53,570 nt of DNA from Bacillota bacterium (GCA_023457255.1 JAEWMB010000046.1:1-53570), one strand, 5' to 3'. Numbered from the stretch's first letter, positions 15,421 through 24,690 are shown. Notes: generated by a model not told the origin, from the letters alone. Program-made: numbers and translations.

Positions 15421-16539
15421 TTACTCTAAATAATCCTTTAACTTACGAGAACGGCTTGGATGTCTCAATTTACGAAGTGCTTTTGCCTCAATCTGACGGA
15501 TTCGCTCTCTGGTGACATTAAACTCTTTTCCTACTTCCTCCAGTGTTCTGGCACGGCCATCATCTAACCCAAAGCGTAATCGTAGTACCTTTTGCTCACG
15601 GTCTGTTAATGTGCCAAGTACCTCCATAAGCTGTTCTTTCAGCAAAGTAAATGCTGCTGCCTCTGCAGGAACCGGTACATTGTCATCCTGAATAAAATCA
15701 CCTAAGTGACTGTCCTCCTCCTCACCAATTGGTGTCTCGAGAGAAACCGGTTCTTGAGATATCTTCTGAATTTCACGTACACGTTCTACCGGAATATTCA
15801 TTTCTTTTGCAACTTCTTCCGGAAATGGCTCTCTGCCAAGTTCTTGCAAAAGCTGACGCTGTACACGGATTAATTTATTTATTGTCTCAACCATATGAAC
15901 CGGAATACGGATGGTTCTTGCCTGATCTGCAATCGCTCTGGTAATTGCCTGACGAATCCACCAGGTTGCATACGTACTGAATTTATATCCCTTTCGATAA
16001 TCAAACTTTTCTACTGCCTTAATTAATCCAAGATTTCCTTCCTGAATTAAATCTAAAAATTGCATGCCACGGCCAACATAGCGTTTTGCTATGCTAACTA
16101 CCAGTCTTAGATTTGCTTCCGCAAGTCTTTTTCTTGCACTTTTATCCCCTTGCTCCATACGCTGTGCCAGACCAATTTCTTCATCCGCACTTAAGAGCGG
16201 TACTTTACCAATTTCCTTTAGATACATTCTCACTGGATCTTCCGTGCTAATTCCCTCCGGTACAGTGAGATCAATTTTAGACAGATCCTCTTCTTCTGCT
16301 TCAATCAAGGCTAAATCGCCTTCATCCACCTCATCTGCTTCCTCTAATTCCGGCGCACGCAAAACATCAATATTATGTCCTTCTAAATACTCATAGATTT
16401 TCTCAATACGATCCGGATCCATCTCCATATCAGAAAAGAAGTCATTAATCTCTTCGTATTCCAGTACATTTTTCTTCTTTTTTGCATACTCCAACAATTC
16501 TTTCAGCTTCTCGTGAAATTTTGCCATGGTTTCATCCAT
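15421..16539 (-). CDS. rpoD: RNA polymerase primary sigma factor (sigma-A/RpoD)
   Basis: 372 residues, the size of Firmicutes sigma-A. Region 1.1 remnant (1-70), region 1.2 with the DPVRMYLKEIGKVPLLS box, region 2 (NLRLVVSIAKRYVGRGMQFL then DLIQEGNLGLIKAVEKFDY, and KGYKFSTYATWWIRQAI), region 3, and region 4 with LEEVGKEFNVTRERIRQIEAKALRKL. The N-terminus has a long acidic stretch. The ATG follows AAGGAAG. It lies 62 nt after dnaG in the classic dgt-dnaG-rpoD arrangement. Its presence agrees with the many TTGACA/TATAAT promoters seen in the window. Confidence 0.98.
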   Translation of the reverse strand: MDETMAKFHEKLKELLEYAKKKKNVLEYEEINDFFSDMEMDPDRIEKIYEYLEGHNIDVLRAPELEEADEVDEGDLALIEAEEEDLSKIDLTVPEGISTEDPVRMYLKEIGKVPLLSADEEIGLAQRMEQGDKSARKRLAEANLRLVVSIAKRYVGRGMQFLDLIQEGNLGLIKAVEKFDYRKGYKFSTYATWWIRQAITRAIADQARTIRIPVHMVETINKLIRVQRQLLQELGREPFPEEVAKEMNIPVERVREIQKISQEPVSLETPIGEEEDSHLGDFIQDDNVPVPAEAAAFTLLKEQLMEVLGTLTDREQKVLRLRFGLDDGRARTLEEVGKEFNVTRERIRQIEAKALRKLRHPSRSRKLKDYLE

Positions 16540-16601
16540 AAATAGCTTCCTTCTTTCTTCGTCTGAATGTTGTATTATTCGATACCCTATATTTTCACAG
16601 T

Positions 16602-18392
16602 TTAACCATGATTTAAAGAACTATGCAGTTTTTCCAAGCCATGCTGCTCTTTCATGACATTCTGAAGTGCCATGATGTCATTCTCTTCAATCGCCTTCTT
16701 ATAAGCAATATCAAGACTTGCTCTCTTCACACGTATCACCGTGTCTGCAAAGAGCTTTCTTCTCTCTGCCTCTGTCATCTCAAGCTGAATGAAGGTCGAG
16801 AATAGACCGGCTACTTCAGTTTGCATTTCCTTGCTTTCAAAACGATTGATAATCTTAGCCGGAGTAACCTTATGCTCTCTTTCATACTGCTCAAAGACCA
16901 TCTTCGCAACCTCACGATATAATTCCTCTGTGAAATCCTCTGCGGTGATAATTCCATGAATCCGCTCAAACGCCTTTGAATCATCAAGCAGCCAGGTTAG
17001 CAATATCTTTTGTGACCTCTGCATCCCCTCTTCCGGCTTGCTTTTTTTCGTATTTTGCTCTTTCTCCCGCTCTCTCGTTTCCTTCGCTACATTTACTACT
17101 GCCATTTGGGCACCATAACGGTTTACCAGTTTTCTTAAATTATCATAGGAAACATTGTACTTTTTTGACAATGCCTCAATGTAATTGTTACGCTCAATTT
17201 CTTCTGTAAATACTAACAGTTTCTTTGCCATTTCATTAAAGAATTTTGTCTTTTGTTCCGGATCCTCCAGCTTATAATCTCTTTCCAGTACTGAAATCTC
17301 AAAGAAAAAGCTATTCAGTGCCTGATCAATTCTCTTCTGATATTCCTCCGCACCAAGTGCCTTGATAAACTCATCGGGGTCCTTGTAAGGCTTCATATCG
17401 ACTACTTTAGCCGTAAGTCCCGCTTCCTTAAGAATTGGTATTGCTCTGACTGCTGCTGCTACTCCGGCACCGTCGCTATCATAGGTAAGGTAAACTTCCT
17501 TCGTATAACGGGATATTAATCGTGCCTGCTGCGGTGTAAATGCAGTTCCTAAAGATGCCACCGCATTCTGAAATCCAGCCTGATGCAGTGCTATTACGTC
17601 TATATAACCTTCGCAGATAAGGAAATAATTCTTCCTTGAGGTTCTGGCAAAGTTTAATCCAAATAAATTTCTGCTTTTATCAAATATAATGGTTTCCGGA
17701 GAATTTAAATACTTTGGTACTCCATCCCCCATTACCCGGCCGCCAAAGGCTATCACTTTATTGTTCCCATCCATAATAGGAAACATGACCCGGTTCCAAA
17801 ACTTATCATAAGCCCCTTTGCTCTCTTCCATAGTAAATAAGCCGGATTGTTTTAATAGAGTATCTTCGTACCCTGCTTTTTTCATGTATTGATATAAATC
17901 ATCGGAGTATTTTGTGGAATACCCAAGCCCAAACTTTGTAATGATTTCCTCGCTAAGCCCCCGATTTCTTAAATAACCCAGTGCTTCTTCTCCAGGCTTA
18001 CTTCTTAACTGGTAAAAATAGTATTTACCAGCCTCCTTATAAAGCTCTAACACCCTTGTCTTTAAGTCTGCTGCCCTTTTTGCTTCTTCCGAATACTCTA
18101 GTTCCGGCAGCTTAACTCCAGCGCGGTCGGCTAAAACTCGTAAAGCTTCTACAAAGGTGTAGTTTTCGTATTCCATCAGGAAGGTAAATACATTTCCCCC
18201 TACACCACATCCAAAACAGTGATACATCTGTTTTGAGCCGCTTACGGAAAATGACGGAGATTTCTCATTATGAAATGGACACAGGCCCATATGGTTGGCG
18301 CCACGTTTTTGTAATTTAACATAAGAACCAATCACATCAACGACATCATTGCGTTCTCTAACTTCTTCCACAAGTTCCTCTGGATAATACAT
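16602..18392 (-). CDS. dnaG: DNA primase
   Basis: Makes RNA primers at the replication fork. N-terminal CHC2 zinc finger with CPFHNEKSPSFSV and MYHCFGCGVGGNVFTFLM; TOPRIM catalytic core with CEGYIDVIALHQAGFQNAVASLG and YDSDGAG; the C-terminal ~150 residues are the DnaB-helicase-interacting region. About 596 residues from the ATG at 18392, which has GGAG six nt upstream. Another ATG at 18404 lacks a good site. Followed 62 nt later by rpoD. Confidence 0.96.
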   Translation of the reverse strand: MYYPEELVEEVRERNDVVDVIGSYVKLQKRGANHMGLCPFHNEKSPSFSVSGSKQMYHCFGCGVGGNVFTFLMEYENYTFVEALRVLADRAGVKLPELEYSEEAKRAADLKTRVLELYKEAGKYYFYQLRSKPGEEALGYLRNRGLSEEIITKFGLGYSTKYSDDLYQYMKKAGYEDTLLKQSGLFTMEESKGAYDKFWNRVMFPIMDGNNKVIAFGGRVMGDGVPKYLNSPETIIFDKSRNLFGLNFARTSRKNYFLICEGYIDVIALHQAGFQNAVASLGTAFTPQQARLISRYTKEVYLTYDSDGAGVAAAVRAIPILKEAGLTAKVVDMKPYKDPDEFIKALGAEEYQKRIDQALNSFFFEISVLERDYKLEDPEQKTKFFNEMAKKLLVFTEEIERNNYIEALSKKYNVSYDNLRKLVNRYGAQMAVVNVAKETREREKEQNTKKSKPEEGMQRSQKILLTWLLDDSKAFERIHGIITAEDFTEELYREVAKMVFEQYEREHKVTPAKIINRFESKEMQTEVAGLFSTFIQLEMTEAERRKLFADTVIRVKRASLDIAYKKAIEENDIMALQNVMKEQHGLEKLHSSLNHG

Positions 18393-18446
18393 AGTAAGCT
18401 CCATTTCTTAGTTTCATTCATGTACAATCTATAATTTAAGCACGCT

Positions 18447-19472
18447 CTAATATACCTCCCACGCTGTGGGAATCATGATTTCCCTATACTTTGCAACTGC
18501 ATATCGATCAGTCATACCGGCTATGTAGTCGCATACAACTCTTCCGGCCGATTCCTTTTTCTCTTCTATCATAAAGATATACTCTTCGGGCAGGCAATCA
18601 ACATGTGAATTATAATAAAGGTAAAGCTGCTCTATCATCTTCTCTGCTTTTTCCTCCTGTCCTTTGGCAACAGGATTCGTATACACGTTGCGGAACATAT
18701 ATTTTCTAAGCTCTAACATAGCCTCTTGTACTCGTTCCGACATAATAATATCGGCTGTTCCATAGCTATGAATAATAATATCGTGAATTAAGGTATTTAA
18801 CCTCTCCACGGAGCTATGCCCAAGAACATCCGTGAACTTTCTGGGGATCTCTTCCTCTTTTATAATTTGCCCGCGGATGGCATCATCTATATCATGATTA
18901 ATATAAGCAATTTTATCCGATAGCCTTACCACCCTGCCTTCTAGAGTTGACGGACTGCCGGCTGTCTGATGATTTTTTATTCCGTCCCTTACTTCTCTCG
19001 TAAGGTTTAGCCCCCTCCCATGCTTTTCCAATAACTCCACTACTCGAATGCTTTGCAGGTGGTGTTCAAAACCACCTTCACATACACGGTTTAGTGCCCG
19101 TTCTCCTGCATGGCCGAATGGGGTATGGCCTAAATCATGCCCTAAAGCAATCGCCTCAGTTAAATCTTCATTTAGCTGAAGTGCCTTAGCAATTGTTCGC
19201 GCATTTTGCGATACTTCTAACGTATGAGTCATTCTGGTTCGATAATGGTCTCCCTCCGGTGCCAAAAACACCTGTGTTTTCCCTTTAAGCCGACGGAATG
19301 CTTTGGAATGCAAAATTCGGTCCCGGTCTCTTTGATATACCGGACGAATATCACAAGCAGCTTCTTCCGCATCTCTTCCAAGGGAACAATCACTGAATGC
19401 TGCATAGGGACTCAAATACTCATGCTCTCTTTGTTCCTGAAGTTTTCTTATGTTCAGTTTTAACTGTTCCAT
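18447..19472 (-). CDS. dgt: dGTP triphosphohydrolase-like HD-domain protein
   Basis: HD-superfamily nucleotide triphosphohydrolase, likely dNTP to deoxynucleoside plus triphosphate. Metal-binding residues are in TRMTHTLEVSQ and the HD pair in IALGHDLGHTPFGHAGE, with a further D in RLSDKIAYINHDIDDA. About 341 residues from ATG 19472, which has GGGAG five nt upstream. An upstream ATG at 19538 extends the frame with an atypical leader and is not favoured. First gene of the dgt-dnaG-rpoD run; 54 nt to dnaG. Substrate range of this clade is not certain. Confidence 0.9.
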   Translation of the reverse strand: MEQLKLNIRKLQEQREHEYLSPYAAFSDCSLGRDAEEAACDIRPVYQRDRDRILHSKAFRRLKGKTQVFLAPEGDHYRTRMTHTLEVSQNARTIAKALQLNEDLTEAIALGHDLGHTPFGHAGERALNRVCEGGFEHHLQSIRVVELLEKHGRGLNLTREVRDGIKNHQTAGSPSTLEGRVVRLSDKIAYINHDIDDAIRGQIIKEEEIPRKFTDVLGHSSVERLNTLIHDIIIHSYGTADIIMSERVQEAMLELRKYMFRNVYTNPVAKGQEEKAEKMIEQLYLYYNSHVDCLPEEYIFMIEEKKESAGRVVCDYIAGMTDRYAVAKYREIMIPTAWEVY

Positions 19473-19636
19473 CCTAACTCCCGTCCGCGTGCCCCGGCAC
19501 GCCTGCAAATCAAGAACTCCATTCCTGAATAAATGCATCCAATCGAAATCCTTATTATCCTATTCAATGGTGAAAGGGGGCGAACCTTGTCCCAAACTAT
19601 CTCAAGCGGTATTCTATAGGATATTGTTGTAACTCT

Positions 19637-19665
19637 ATAATACTGTCTACTATACTATTCTACAA
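19637..19665 (-). promoter_or_regulatory. promoter of the dgt-dnaG-rpoD operon
   Basis: Minus-strand TTGTAG (19660-19665), 17-nt spacer, TATTAT (19637-19642). Start expected near 19630, about 160 nt before the chosen dgt ATG. Confidence 0.5.
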
Positions 19666-20077
19666 AATAATTCGAATTCCTCTTTTTATTTAAAAATTAT
19701 CCGTAAAACCTAAACCTTCTAAATCCATATATCAAATCACGTGCTGCCTATACAAAATCTTGGCAGAGAGTAATCTTACCGAAAAACATAGGTTCGTGCT
19801 GAATGAGAGGTATTTTTATTAGCATTAAAAGAATTGTATTTGTTCTCTTTTCTTATCGGTATTTTTACTCATCATAAGTACTTTCACCGCCCTTATTTAT
19901 TACTATAATTATATCACAAAAGTGCTTGGAAATCCTTATTTTACGTGTTTTGGACTACATTTTACACAAAAAAATATCCCCGGACTCCTTTGGGAGACCA
20001 GGGACTTTGTCTACAGAAGCCTGAAGCGGGTATCCAACGGATACCCACCTTTTAAATTTCTGAAATTTAATTGTTTC

Positions 20078-20152
20078 TTACTTCCGAGTAACTTGTTCTT
20101 TATATTCAGGATGATCGTTCATAAATTGAATAACCGATTCTTTTCTTAAACC
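20078..20152 (-). pseudogene. possible 3' remnant of a gene
   Basis: A minus-strand frame of 24 codons reads like a real protein end, including IQFMNDHPEYKEQVTRK before a TAA. It is open only from a TGA just upstream, has no ribosome-binding site, and lies just past the Xre gene. It could be a decayed C-terminus; the family is not recognised. Confidence 0.2.
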
Positions 20153-20208
20153 TCAGTTTTAGTATTTAAGTTTTAATCCAAACAACAAGGATATAAGTCA
20201 TTTATTAC

Positions 20209-20826
20209 TTATCTCTTAATTCGCACTTTCTTCATAATGAGACTGAAGAGAGCAACAAAAATGACATACACAATGAGAAAAACAGCACAGCTTAACACAT
20301 CGGTCGGATACGGGGCTATCGTTCGGCCTAAGATTAATGAAATTAGTATTGAAACCGGCATAAAGCCTCCAAGTGCTATCGTAATTATAGGGATACTTAC
20401 CTGCGGTTTTGCTTTCCCCATTGATTTTCCAATAAAGTATGCTACTATCCCGACTACCTGTACTATCATCCCACCAAAGATAGCCTCCATAGGCTTATCT
20501 TTATCCCAGCCTCCGAACGCTAACAGCAATCCGATTGCAAAAGCAGCAACCGAAGCAATATATAAAATCTTTACTGTTTCCTCTTCCTTCTTGCCCTCCA
20601 CTTTCAGAGTTACCGCGCCCTCTGCTTCCTCTTCCTCTTTCAAAAGATAATCTGTAGACACACCAAATATTTTACTGATTTGAATAATATTTTCTATATC
20701 TGGAGTGGATTCTCCAAGCTCCCATTTTGAGATTGCCTGTCTTGATACCGGAATCTGTGATGCCAATTGTTCTTGTGACATCCCATTCGTCTTTCTTAGC
20801 TGCTGAAGTTTGTTTCCAAAGCTCAT
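20209..20826 (-). CDS. membrane-bound Xre-family regulator
   Basis: 205 residues. An N-terminal helix-turn-helix of the Cro/CI (Xre) type (1-60: LQQLRKTNGMSQEQLASQIPVSRQAISKWELG) is followed by a charged linker. Four hydrophobic segments span ~88-200, so the DNA-binding head is likely held at the membrane. The ATG is preceded by AAAGGAGG. Two palindromes upstream (20863-20874, 20900-20914) are candidates for its own operator. The C-terminal part matches no family I can name. It is monocistronic; the target gene is unknown. Confidence 0.85.
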   Translation of the reverse strand: MSFGNKLQQLRKTNGMSQEQLASQIPVSRQAISKWELGESTPDIENIIQISKIFGVSTDYLLKEEEEAEGAVTLKVEGKKEEETVKILYIASVAAFAIGLLLAFGGWDKDKPMEAIFGGMIVQVVGIVAYFIGKSMGKAKPQVSIPIITIALGGFMPVSILISLILGRTIAPYPTDVLSCAVFLIVYVIFVALFSLIMKKVRIKR

Positions 20827-20862
20827 AACTTACCTCCTTTTCTGTCCATAGTCTAGCATTTT

Positions 20863-20914
20863 ATGCAGTTGCATTCTACCATGTATGTACGGAAAATCCG
20901 CAACCATTGGTTGC
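20863..20914. promoter_or_regulatory. two palindromes upstream of the Xre gene, candidate autoregulatory operators
   Basis: ATGCA-GT-TGCAT (20863-20874) and GCAACC-ATT-GGTTGC (20900-20914) are both perfect. On the minus strand the second overlaps a TTGCGG -35 candidate, with TAGAAT 19 nt on, and the first lies near the start of transcription. This is the arrangement of a repressor-controlled promoter. Confidence 0.4.
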
Positions 20915-21073
20915 AAACTAGATAAATACAGCCTTTCCTGCTCTCTGTTATTTTAAACAAAGGAATTGAGAAAAACAAATAAAATATAAAGCTAGAAAAT
21001 TATAAGAACTTCCTTATTGCTAAAATGAGGTACCACAGATTGATATCTCCATTGTACCTCTAGATTATTTACT

Positions 21074-21265
21074 TTACCGGAATGTTCTTACCTTCTCTTT
21101 TTTCAGATATTTGCTATCTTTCTCTTTCATACTGCCGCATTGGCTTGGACAATCGGAGCATCCACAGCTGCAAAACTTCCCCGCTTTTATTTCTCTCACT
21201 CTTTTTCTGACAACATAGAAGACATATATCCCTAACAATAACACTATAATTAATGTCGGCCACAT
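21074..21265 (-). CDS. FeoB-associated Cys-rich membrane protein
   Basis: 63 residues: one transmembrane helix (~3-20), a basic stretch, then a Cys cluster CSCGCSDCPSQC. This is the pattern of the small proteins found beside FeoB (PF12669-type). It lies 135 nt downstream of feoB in the same orientation and probably belongs to the iron operon. Its exact role in ferrous iron uptake is not known; the cysteines could bind metal. Confidence 0.85.
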   Translation of the reverse strand: MWPTLIIVLLLGIYVFYVVRKRVREIKAGKFCSCGCSDCPSQCGSMKEKDSKYLKKEKVRTFR

Positions 21266-21400
21266 ACGAATTCCCCTTTCTTTGAACTTTGTATTAACAT
21301 CTATTACAGTACCACCTCTGCCGGAGATGATACTCAGATATAAGGTTTCCTAATCACCGTTTACCTTATCACTGATCTCTGTCTATTATTAGAATAAATT

Positions 21401-23485
21401 TTAAAGGCTAGTAATAAAGCTTGCAATCTGAAAAAACAGCACAGAGATCAGATAAGCAACACTTAATTGAAACAGTATCGAAAATATAGTCCATTTCGTA
21501 GATTTTAATTCTCTCTTTACCACAGCAATCGTCGCAACACATGGAGTATAGAGCAGACAAAATAGCATAAACGAATACGCGTTGACCGCAGTAAAATTCT
21601 GACTTGACAATAAGCCAATCAGGTTATCCATTCCCTCACCGGAACTGATATTGGCAATTCCATATAGAACACTAAAGCTGGATACTACTACCTCCTTGGC
21701 AGCTAATCCGGAGATTAGTGCCACCACAACCTGCCATAGAGAAAGTCCTGCCGGGACTAACATCGGACTGATGAACTTACCGAAGATTGCTCCAAAGCTC
21801 TGCGACATATCCTCTGTCATTCCTTGTGGTCCGAAATTTAGGATAACCCAGATTACAATCGATGCAAGAAATATCGTAGTACCTGCCTTCGTTAGGTAAT
21901 CCTTCACTTTATCCCAAACATAGATAATAATTGTTCTTTTGTTTGGTGTTTTATACTCCGGCAACTCAATAAGAAGAGGATTCATACTTCCCTTATTCCC
22001 AAATTTGCTCATTACAAAGGCAGAAATCACTGCGATAACTAAGCCAATCACATACATAGAAAAGGCTGCAAGCATTGCGTACCGTCCGAAGAACATTTGA
22101 GAAAATAATACATAGATTGGAAGCCTGGCACTGCAAGACATAAACGGGGTGACTAAAACCGTTCTTCTTCTATCCCTCATATCCTCTAAGGCTCTTGAAG
22201 CCATAACTGCCGGAACCGTACATCCAAATCCAAGTATCATCGGGATAAAGGCTCTTCCAGAAAGCCCTAGTTTTCCCATCAGACCATCCATCACGTATGC
22301 CACTCTTGCCATATATCCACTATCCTCTAAGAAGGCTAACGCAAGAAATAGGATAAAGATATTTGGCAAGAAAGTGAGAATTCCACCAACACCGGCAATC
22401 ACACCCTCGACTAATAACGAAATCAGTATTTCGTTTGTTCCAAGTGATTCCAGTCCATTTAGCACCATGTCGGAAAAGCTTTCTAAGCCAACTTCAAAAT
22501 ACCCTTTTAGAAAATCACCAACCGTAAAGGTTAAGAAAAATACAACTGCCATAATACCTAAGAATACCGGCAGACCAAAAATCCGATGAGTTACCACCCG
22601 GTCCACTCGATCGGTTAATGCTGCTTTTTTGCTCTTATTTACTAAACACTCCTCTATAATTTCCTCAATAAAATCGTATTTCTGATGGATAATCTCAGCT
22701 TCGTAACTTTCGCCGGCAATCCCAGTTAAATCGATTGGTACAAGATTCATTACCTCTTCATCGTGCTCTAATAGTTTAAGAGCATACCAACGATAGTTAT
22801 CCGTTTCAAATCCTATTTCTATCATTCGTTCGATGAGCACATCGATTTTATCCTCTATTTCATCACTATATACCATCGTTAATTCATGATGGTGCTCATG
22901 GGCATGGCTGCTTTTTCTCTCTCCCTTCTTGGGATGCTGATGTACAATACTATTATGGCGGCACTTTTCCTTATGATGTGCTACAGTATGCATTAAAATA
23001 TCCAGACCAGTACGTCTTCTCGCGGATACTGGGATACAAGGTATCCCAAGCATCTCCGGTAACCGGTGCATATCTATTTCCATACCACGTTCTTCTACAA
23101 TATCCATCATATTTAGCGCTAAGATAACTGGTTTTCCAAGCTCTATTAATTGTAACGTGAGATATAAATTTCTCTCCAGCGCAGAAGCATCTGCAACGTC
23201 AACAATAACATCCACCTCAGAATCTAGGATAAATTGTCTTGTCAGCTTCTCTTCCATGGTATAGGAAGTTAAACTATATATCCCTGGAAGATCGACTAAC
23301 TTAAAGCGATGATCATGATATTTCATCGCTCCTTCCTTTTTTTCAACTGTGACTCCCGGCCAATTAGCCACCTTTAATTTTGCACCGGTATAGGCATTAA
23401 ATAATGTTGTTTTTCCGCAGTTTGGATTTCCAACAAATCCAACTTTTAATTCCTGCTCTTGTCTGTGGTCCTCTTCTTGAATCAT
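21401..23485 (-). CDS. feoB: ferrous iron transport protein B
   Basis: 694 residues. N-terminal G domain with GNPNCGKTT (G1), DLPGIYSL (G3) and NMMD (G4), then a helical spacer and an eight-or-more-helix membrane domain containing the two Gate motifs (GLSGRAFIPMILGFGC, and CVATIAVVKRE near the end). It moves Fe(II) across the membrane using GTP. Odd feature: a His-rich insertion just after the G domain (~170-205; HHKEK, HQHPKK, HAHEHHHEL). The ATG follows AAAGGAT. It is downstream of feoA (116 nt) and shares its Fur-controlled promoter. Confidence 0.97.
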   Translation of the reverse strand: MIQEEDHRQEQELKVGFVGNPNCGKTTLFNAYTGAKLKVANWPGVTVEKKEGAMKYHDHRFKLVDLPGIYSLTSYTMEEKLTRQFILDSEVDVIVDVADASALERNLYLTLQLIELGKPVILALNMMDIVEERGMEIDMHRLPEMLGIPCIPVSARRRTGLDILMHTVAHHKEKCRHNSIVHQHPKKGERKSSHAHEHHHELTMVYSDEIEDKIDVLIERMIEIGFETDNYRWYALKLLEHDEEVMNLVPIDLTGIAGESYEAEIIHQKYDFIEEIIEECLVNKSKKAALTDRVDRVVTHRIFGLPVFLGIMAVVFFLTFTVGDFLKGYFEVGLESFSDMVLNGLESLGTNEILISLLVEGVIAGVGGILTFLPNIFILFLALAFLEDSGYMARVAYVMDGLMGKLGLSGRAFIPMILGFGCTVPAVMASRALEDMRDRRRTVLVTPFMSCSARLPIYVLFSQMFFGRYAMLAAFSMYVIGLVIAVISAFVMSKFGNKGSMNPLLIELPEYKTPNKRTIIIYVWDKVKDYLTKAGTTIFLASIVIWVILNFGPQGMTEDMSQSFGAIFGKFISPMLVPAGLSLWQVVVALISGLAAKEVVVSSFSVLYGIANISSGEGMDNLIGLLSSQNFTAVNAYSFMLFCLLYTPCVATIAVVKRELKSTKWTIFSILFQLSVAYLISVLFFQIASFITSL

Positions 23486-23601
23486 GGTTTACATCCTTTC
23501 ATTCGGCTCTTCTTATCACACTGCTTCAATTTCTAAATTATTTTGATTTTGTTTTTTAATAGAAGCTGCCTAAGTAAAATTATTCCTTTATTAAATGCAC
23601 T

Positions 23602-23823
23602 TTAAGTTTCCTCTATATGAATTGCTTCTGCAATCTTTCTTCCCACTGCAAGTCTCGTTCCACGTACACTGAAAATAACAGAGCCTCCGCGCTTATTATT
23701 TAAAACCTCAATCTTTGTACCATCTGTTAATCCAAGTGCTTTTAAACGAATCTCCGCTTCCTTGGTTAACTGAATATTATGCACCGTATAGGTTTTGTTT
23801 GCCTTCCCATCCACTAGTGTCAT
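23602..23823 (-). CDS. feoA: ferrous iron transport protein A
   Basis: About 73-residue SH3-like protein (MTLVDGKANKTY...), with LGLTDGTKIEVLNNKRGGSVIFSVRGTRLAVGRKIAEAI matching FeoA. It helps FeoB in Fe(II) uptake at the inner face of the membrane. The ATG at 23823 sits ~10 nt after GAGGG; a GTG nine nt upstream is too close to that site. First gene of the feo operon, with a Fur box in the leader. Confidence 0.92.
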   Translation of the reverse strand: MTLVDGKANKTYTVHNIQLTKEAEIRLKALGLTDGTKIEVLNNKRGGSVIFSVRGTRLAVGRKIAEAIHIEET

Positions 23824-23859
23824 GCTTTTCACGCCCTCTTCCTTGATTCCTTTATTTAT

Positions 23860-23874
23860 TGAGAATAATTATCA
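23860..23874. promoter_or_regulatory. Fur box
   Basis: Minus-strand TGATAATTATTCTCA differs at one base from the 7-1-7 Fur consensus TGATAATnATTATCA. It lies about +5 to +19 relative to the feo promoter, well placed for iron-dependent repression. Confidence 0.8.
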
Positions 23875-23885
23875 TTTACAGGTTT

Positions 23886-23914
23886 ATTATATGTAGAATT
23901 TTCAGATCTGTCAA
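23886..23914 (-). promoter_or_regulatory. consensus promoter of feoA-feoB
   Basis: TTGACA (23909-23914), 17-nt spacer, TATAAT (23886-23891) on the minus strand: both hexamers are perfect. The Fur box follows directly. Confidence 0.85.
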
Positions 23915-24182
23915 TGCTGTTTTTTAAGTTATGCTATTTTTTTGTTAACCTATCTCCGCAGCAGTGCATCAAGACGGTATATGACGAGTGGGGGCTTGTG
24001 CAGACGAGACATAAAAAACCACATGGAAAGCCGCTTAATTCAATCTATTGTGCAGAATTCTAAACTGAAATGCTGAAGTAACATAAAGGCAGGACACGGA
24101 GCAGATACCTACCGTCCACATGGGCGCAGGCACTGCCCAAATGAAGCAGACCGAAAAGCAACTGCACTGACAGACTGTTAAA
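23915..24182. other. unexplained intergenic sequence
   Basis: About 270 bp with patches of higher G+C and a hairpin (GGGCgCAG/CTGcCC near 24121-24141). No ORF with a ribosome-binding site or recognisable protein was found in either strand. It could be decayed sequence or an unknown RNA. Confidence 0.3.
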
Positions 24183-24279
24183 AAGACTGCCGCAAAAAAG
24201 AAAAATCCATACAAAATATCGTATATAACACATTCGTTACATAAAATATCCGGTACTTGCTCTTCTTTTTGCGACAGTC
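24183..24279 (-). terminator. large-loop terminator of the DUF2085 gene
   Basis: Arms 24183-24201 and 24262-24279 form an ~18-bp stem with one or two mismatches around a ~60-nt loop. On the minus strand the second arm runs into TTTTTAAC. The terminal inverted repeats could also be read as a MITE-like element. Confidence 0.5.
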
Positions 24280-24315
24280 TCTTGGGTGGTAATAACTATC
24301 ATTTATTTCTATAAA

Positions 24316-24690
24316 TTAGAAAAATAACTTATCTTTTATTATCGAGAATACCTTAATTTGGATTGACATAATAGAAAATCCACCTGCAATTCCAGTCAAG
24401 AATCTTCTCTTGTTATTTGATTCTTTTATTTTTGCCTGCTGTATCGCCCAATCCGAAAACATTACCAATGCCCCGGCAGCAGAAAGCTTTTTACGAAACC
24501 CAAATAGCAAATAGCATGGTATTGCAATCACATAACCTAGAATCACGCCGGTACAACGTGCACATACCGGAAATTGATACCCATGATAAAAAAAGCTTCT
24601 CCCCGGTTTTTGATGGCAGCCGGTGTACTCTCCAATTCCCATCAGCTTTTTCCACATATCATCATGTTTTTTACGTATCGTAATCTGCAT
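24316..24690 (-). CDS. DUF2085 membrane protein
   Basis: 124 residues. It carries the DUF2085 signature: CHQKPGRSF then G-x-x-FPVCARCTGVILG, with Cys/His spacing that suggests a metal or redox site next to a membrane helix. Hydrophobic segments lie at ~47-65 and ~70-85; a basic C-terminal region follows. Function of the family is unknown. It lies 48 nt after a small zinc-ribbon gene in the same orientation. Confidence 0.8.
   Translation of the reverse strand: MQITIRKKHDDMWKKLMGIGEYTGCHQKPGRSFFYHGYQFPVCARCTGVILGYVIAIPCYLLFGFRKKLSAAGALVMFSDWAIQQAKIKESNNKRRFLTGIAGGFSIMSIQIKVFSIIKDKLFF

Larger units (their letters stand above)
19473..20208. other. intergenic region between the Xre gene and dgt
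   Basis: Holds the dgt promoter (19637-19665), a perfect 8-bp hairpin GGGTATCC/GGATACCC (20028-20046) followed by ACCTTTT on the plus strand, and a short protein-like remnant (20078-20152). Nothing else is recognised. Confidence 0.6.

Noticed and set aside
24183..24279. Complete insertion sequence between inverted repeats
   Set aside because: The 97-bp span has no transposase frame; a terminator or MITE-like remnant is the most that can be claimed.
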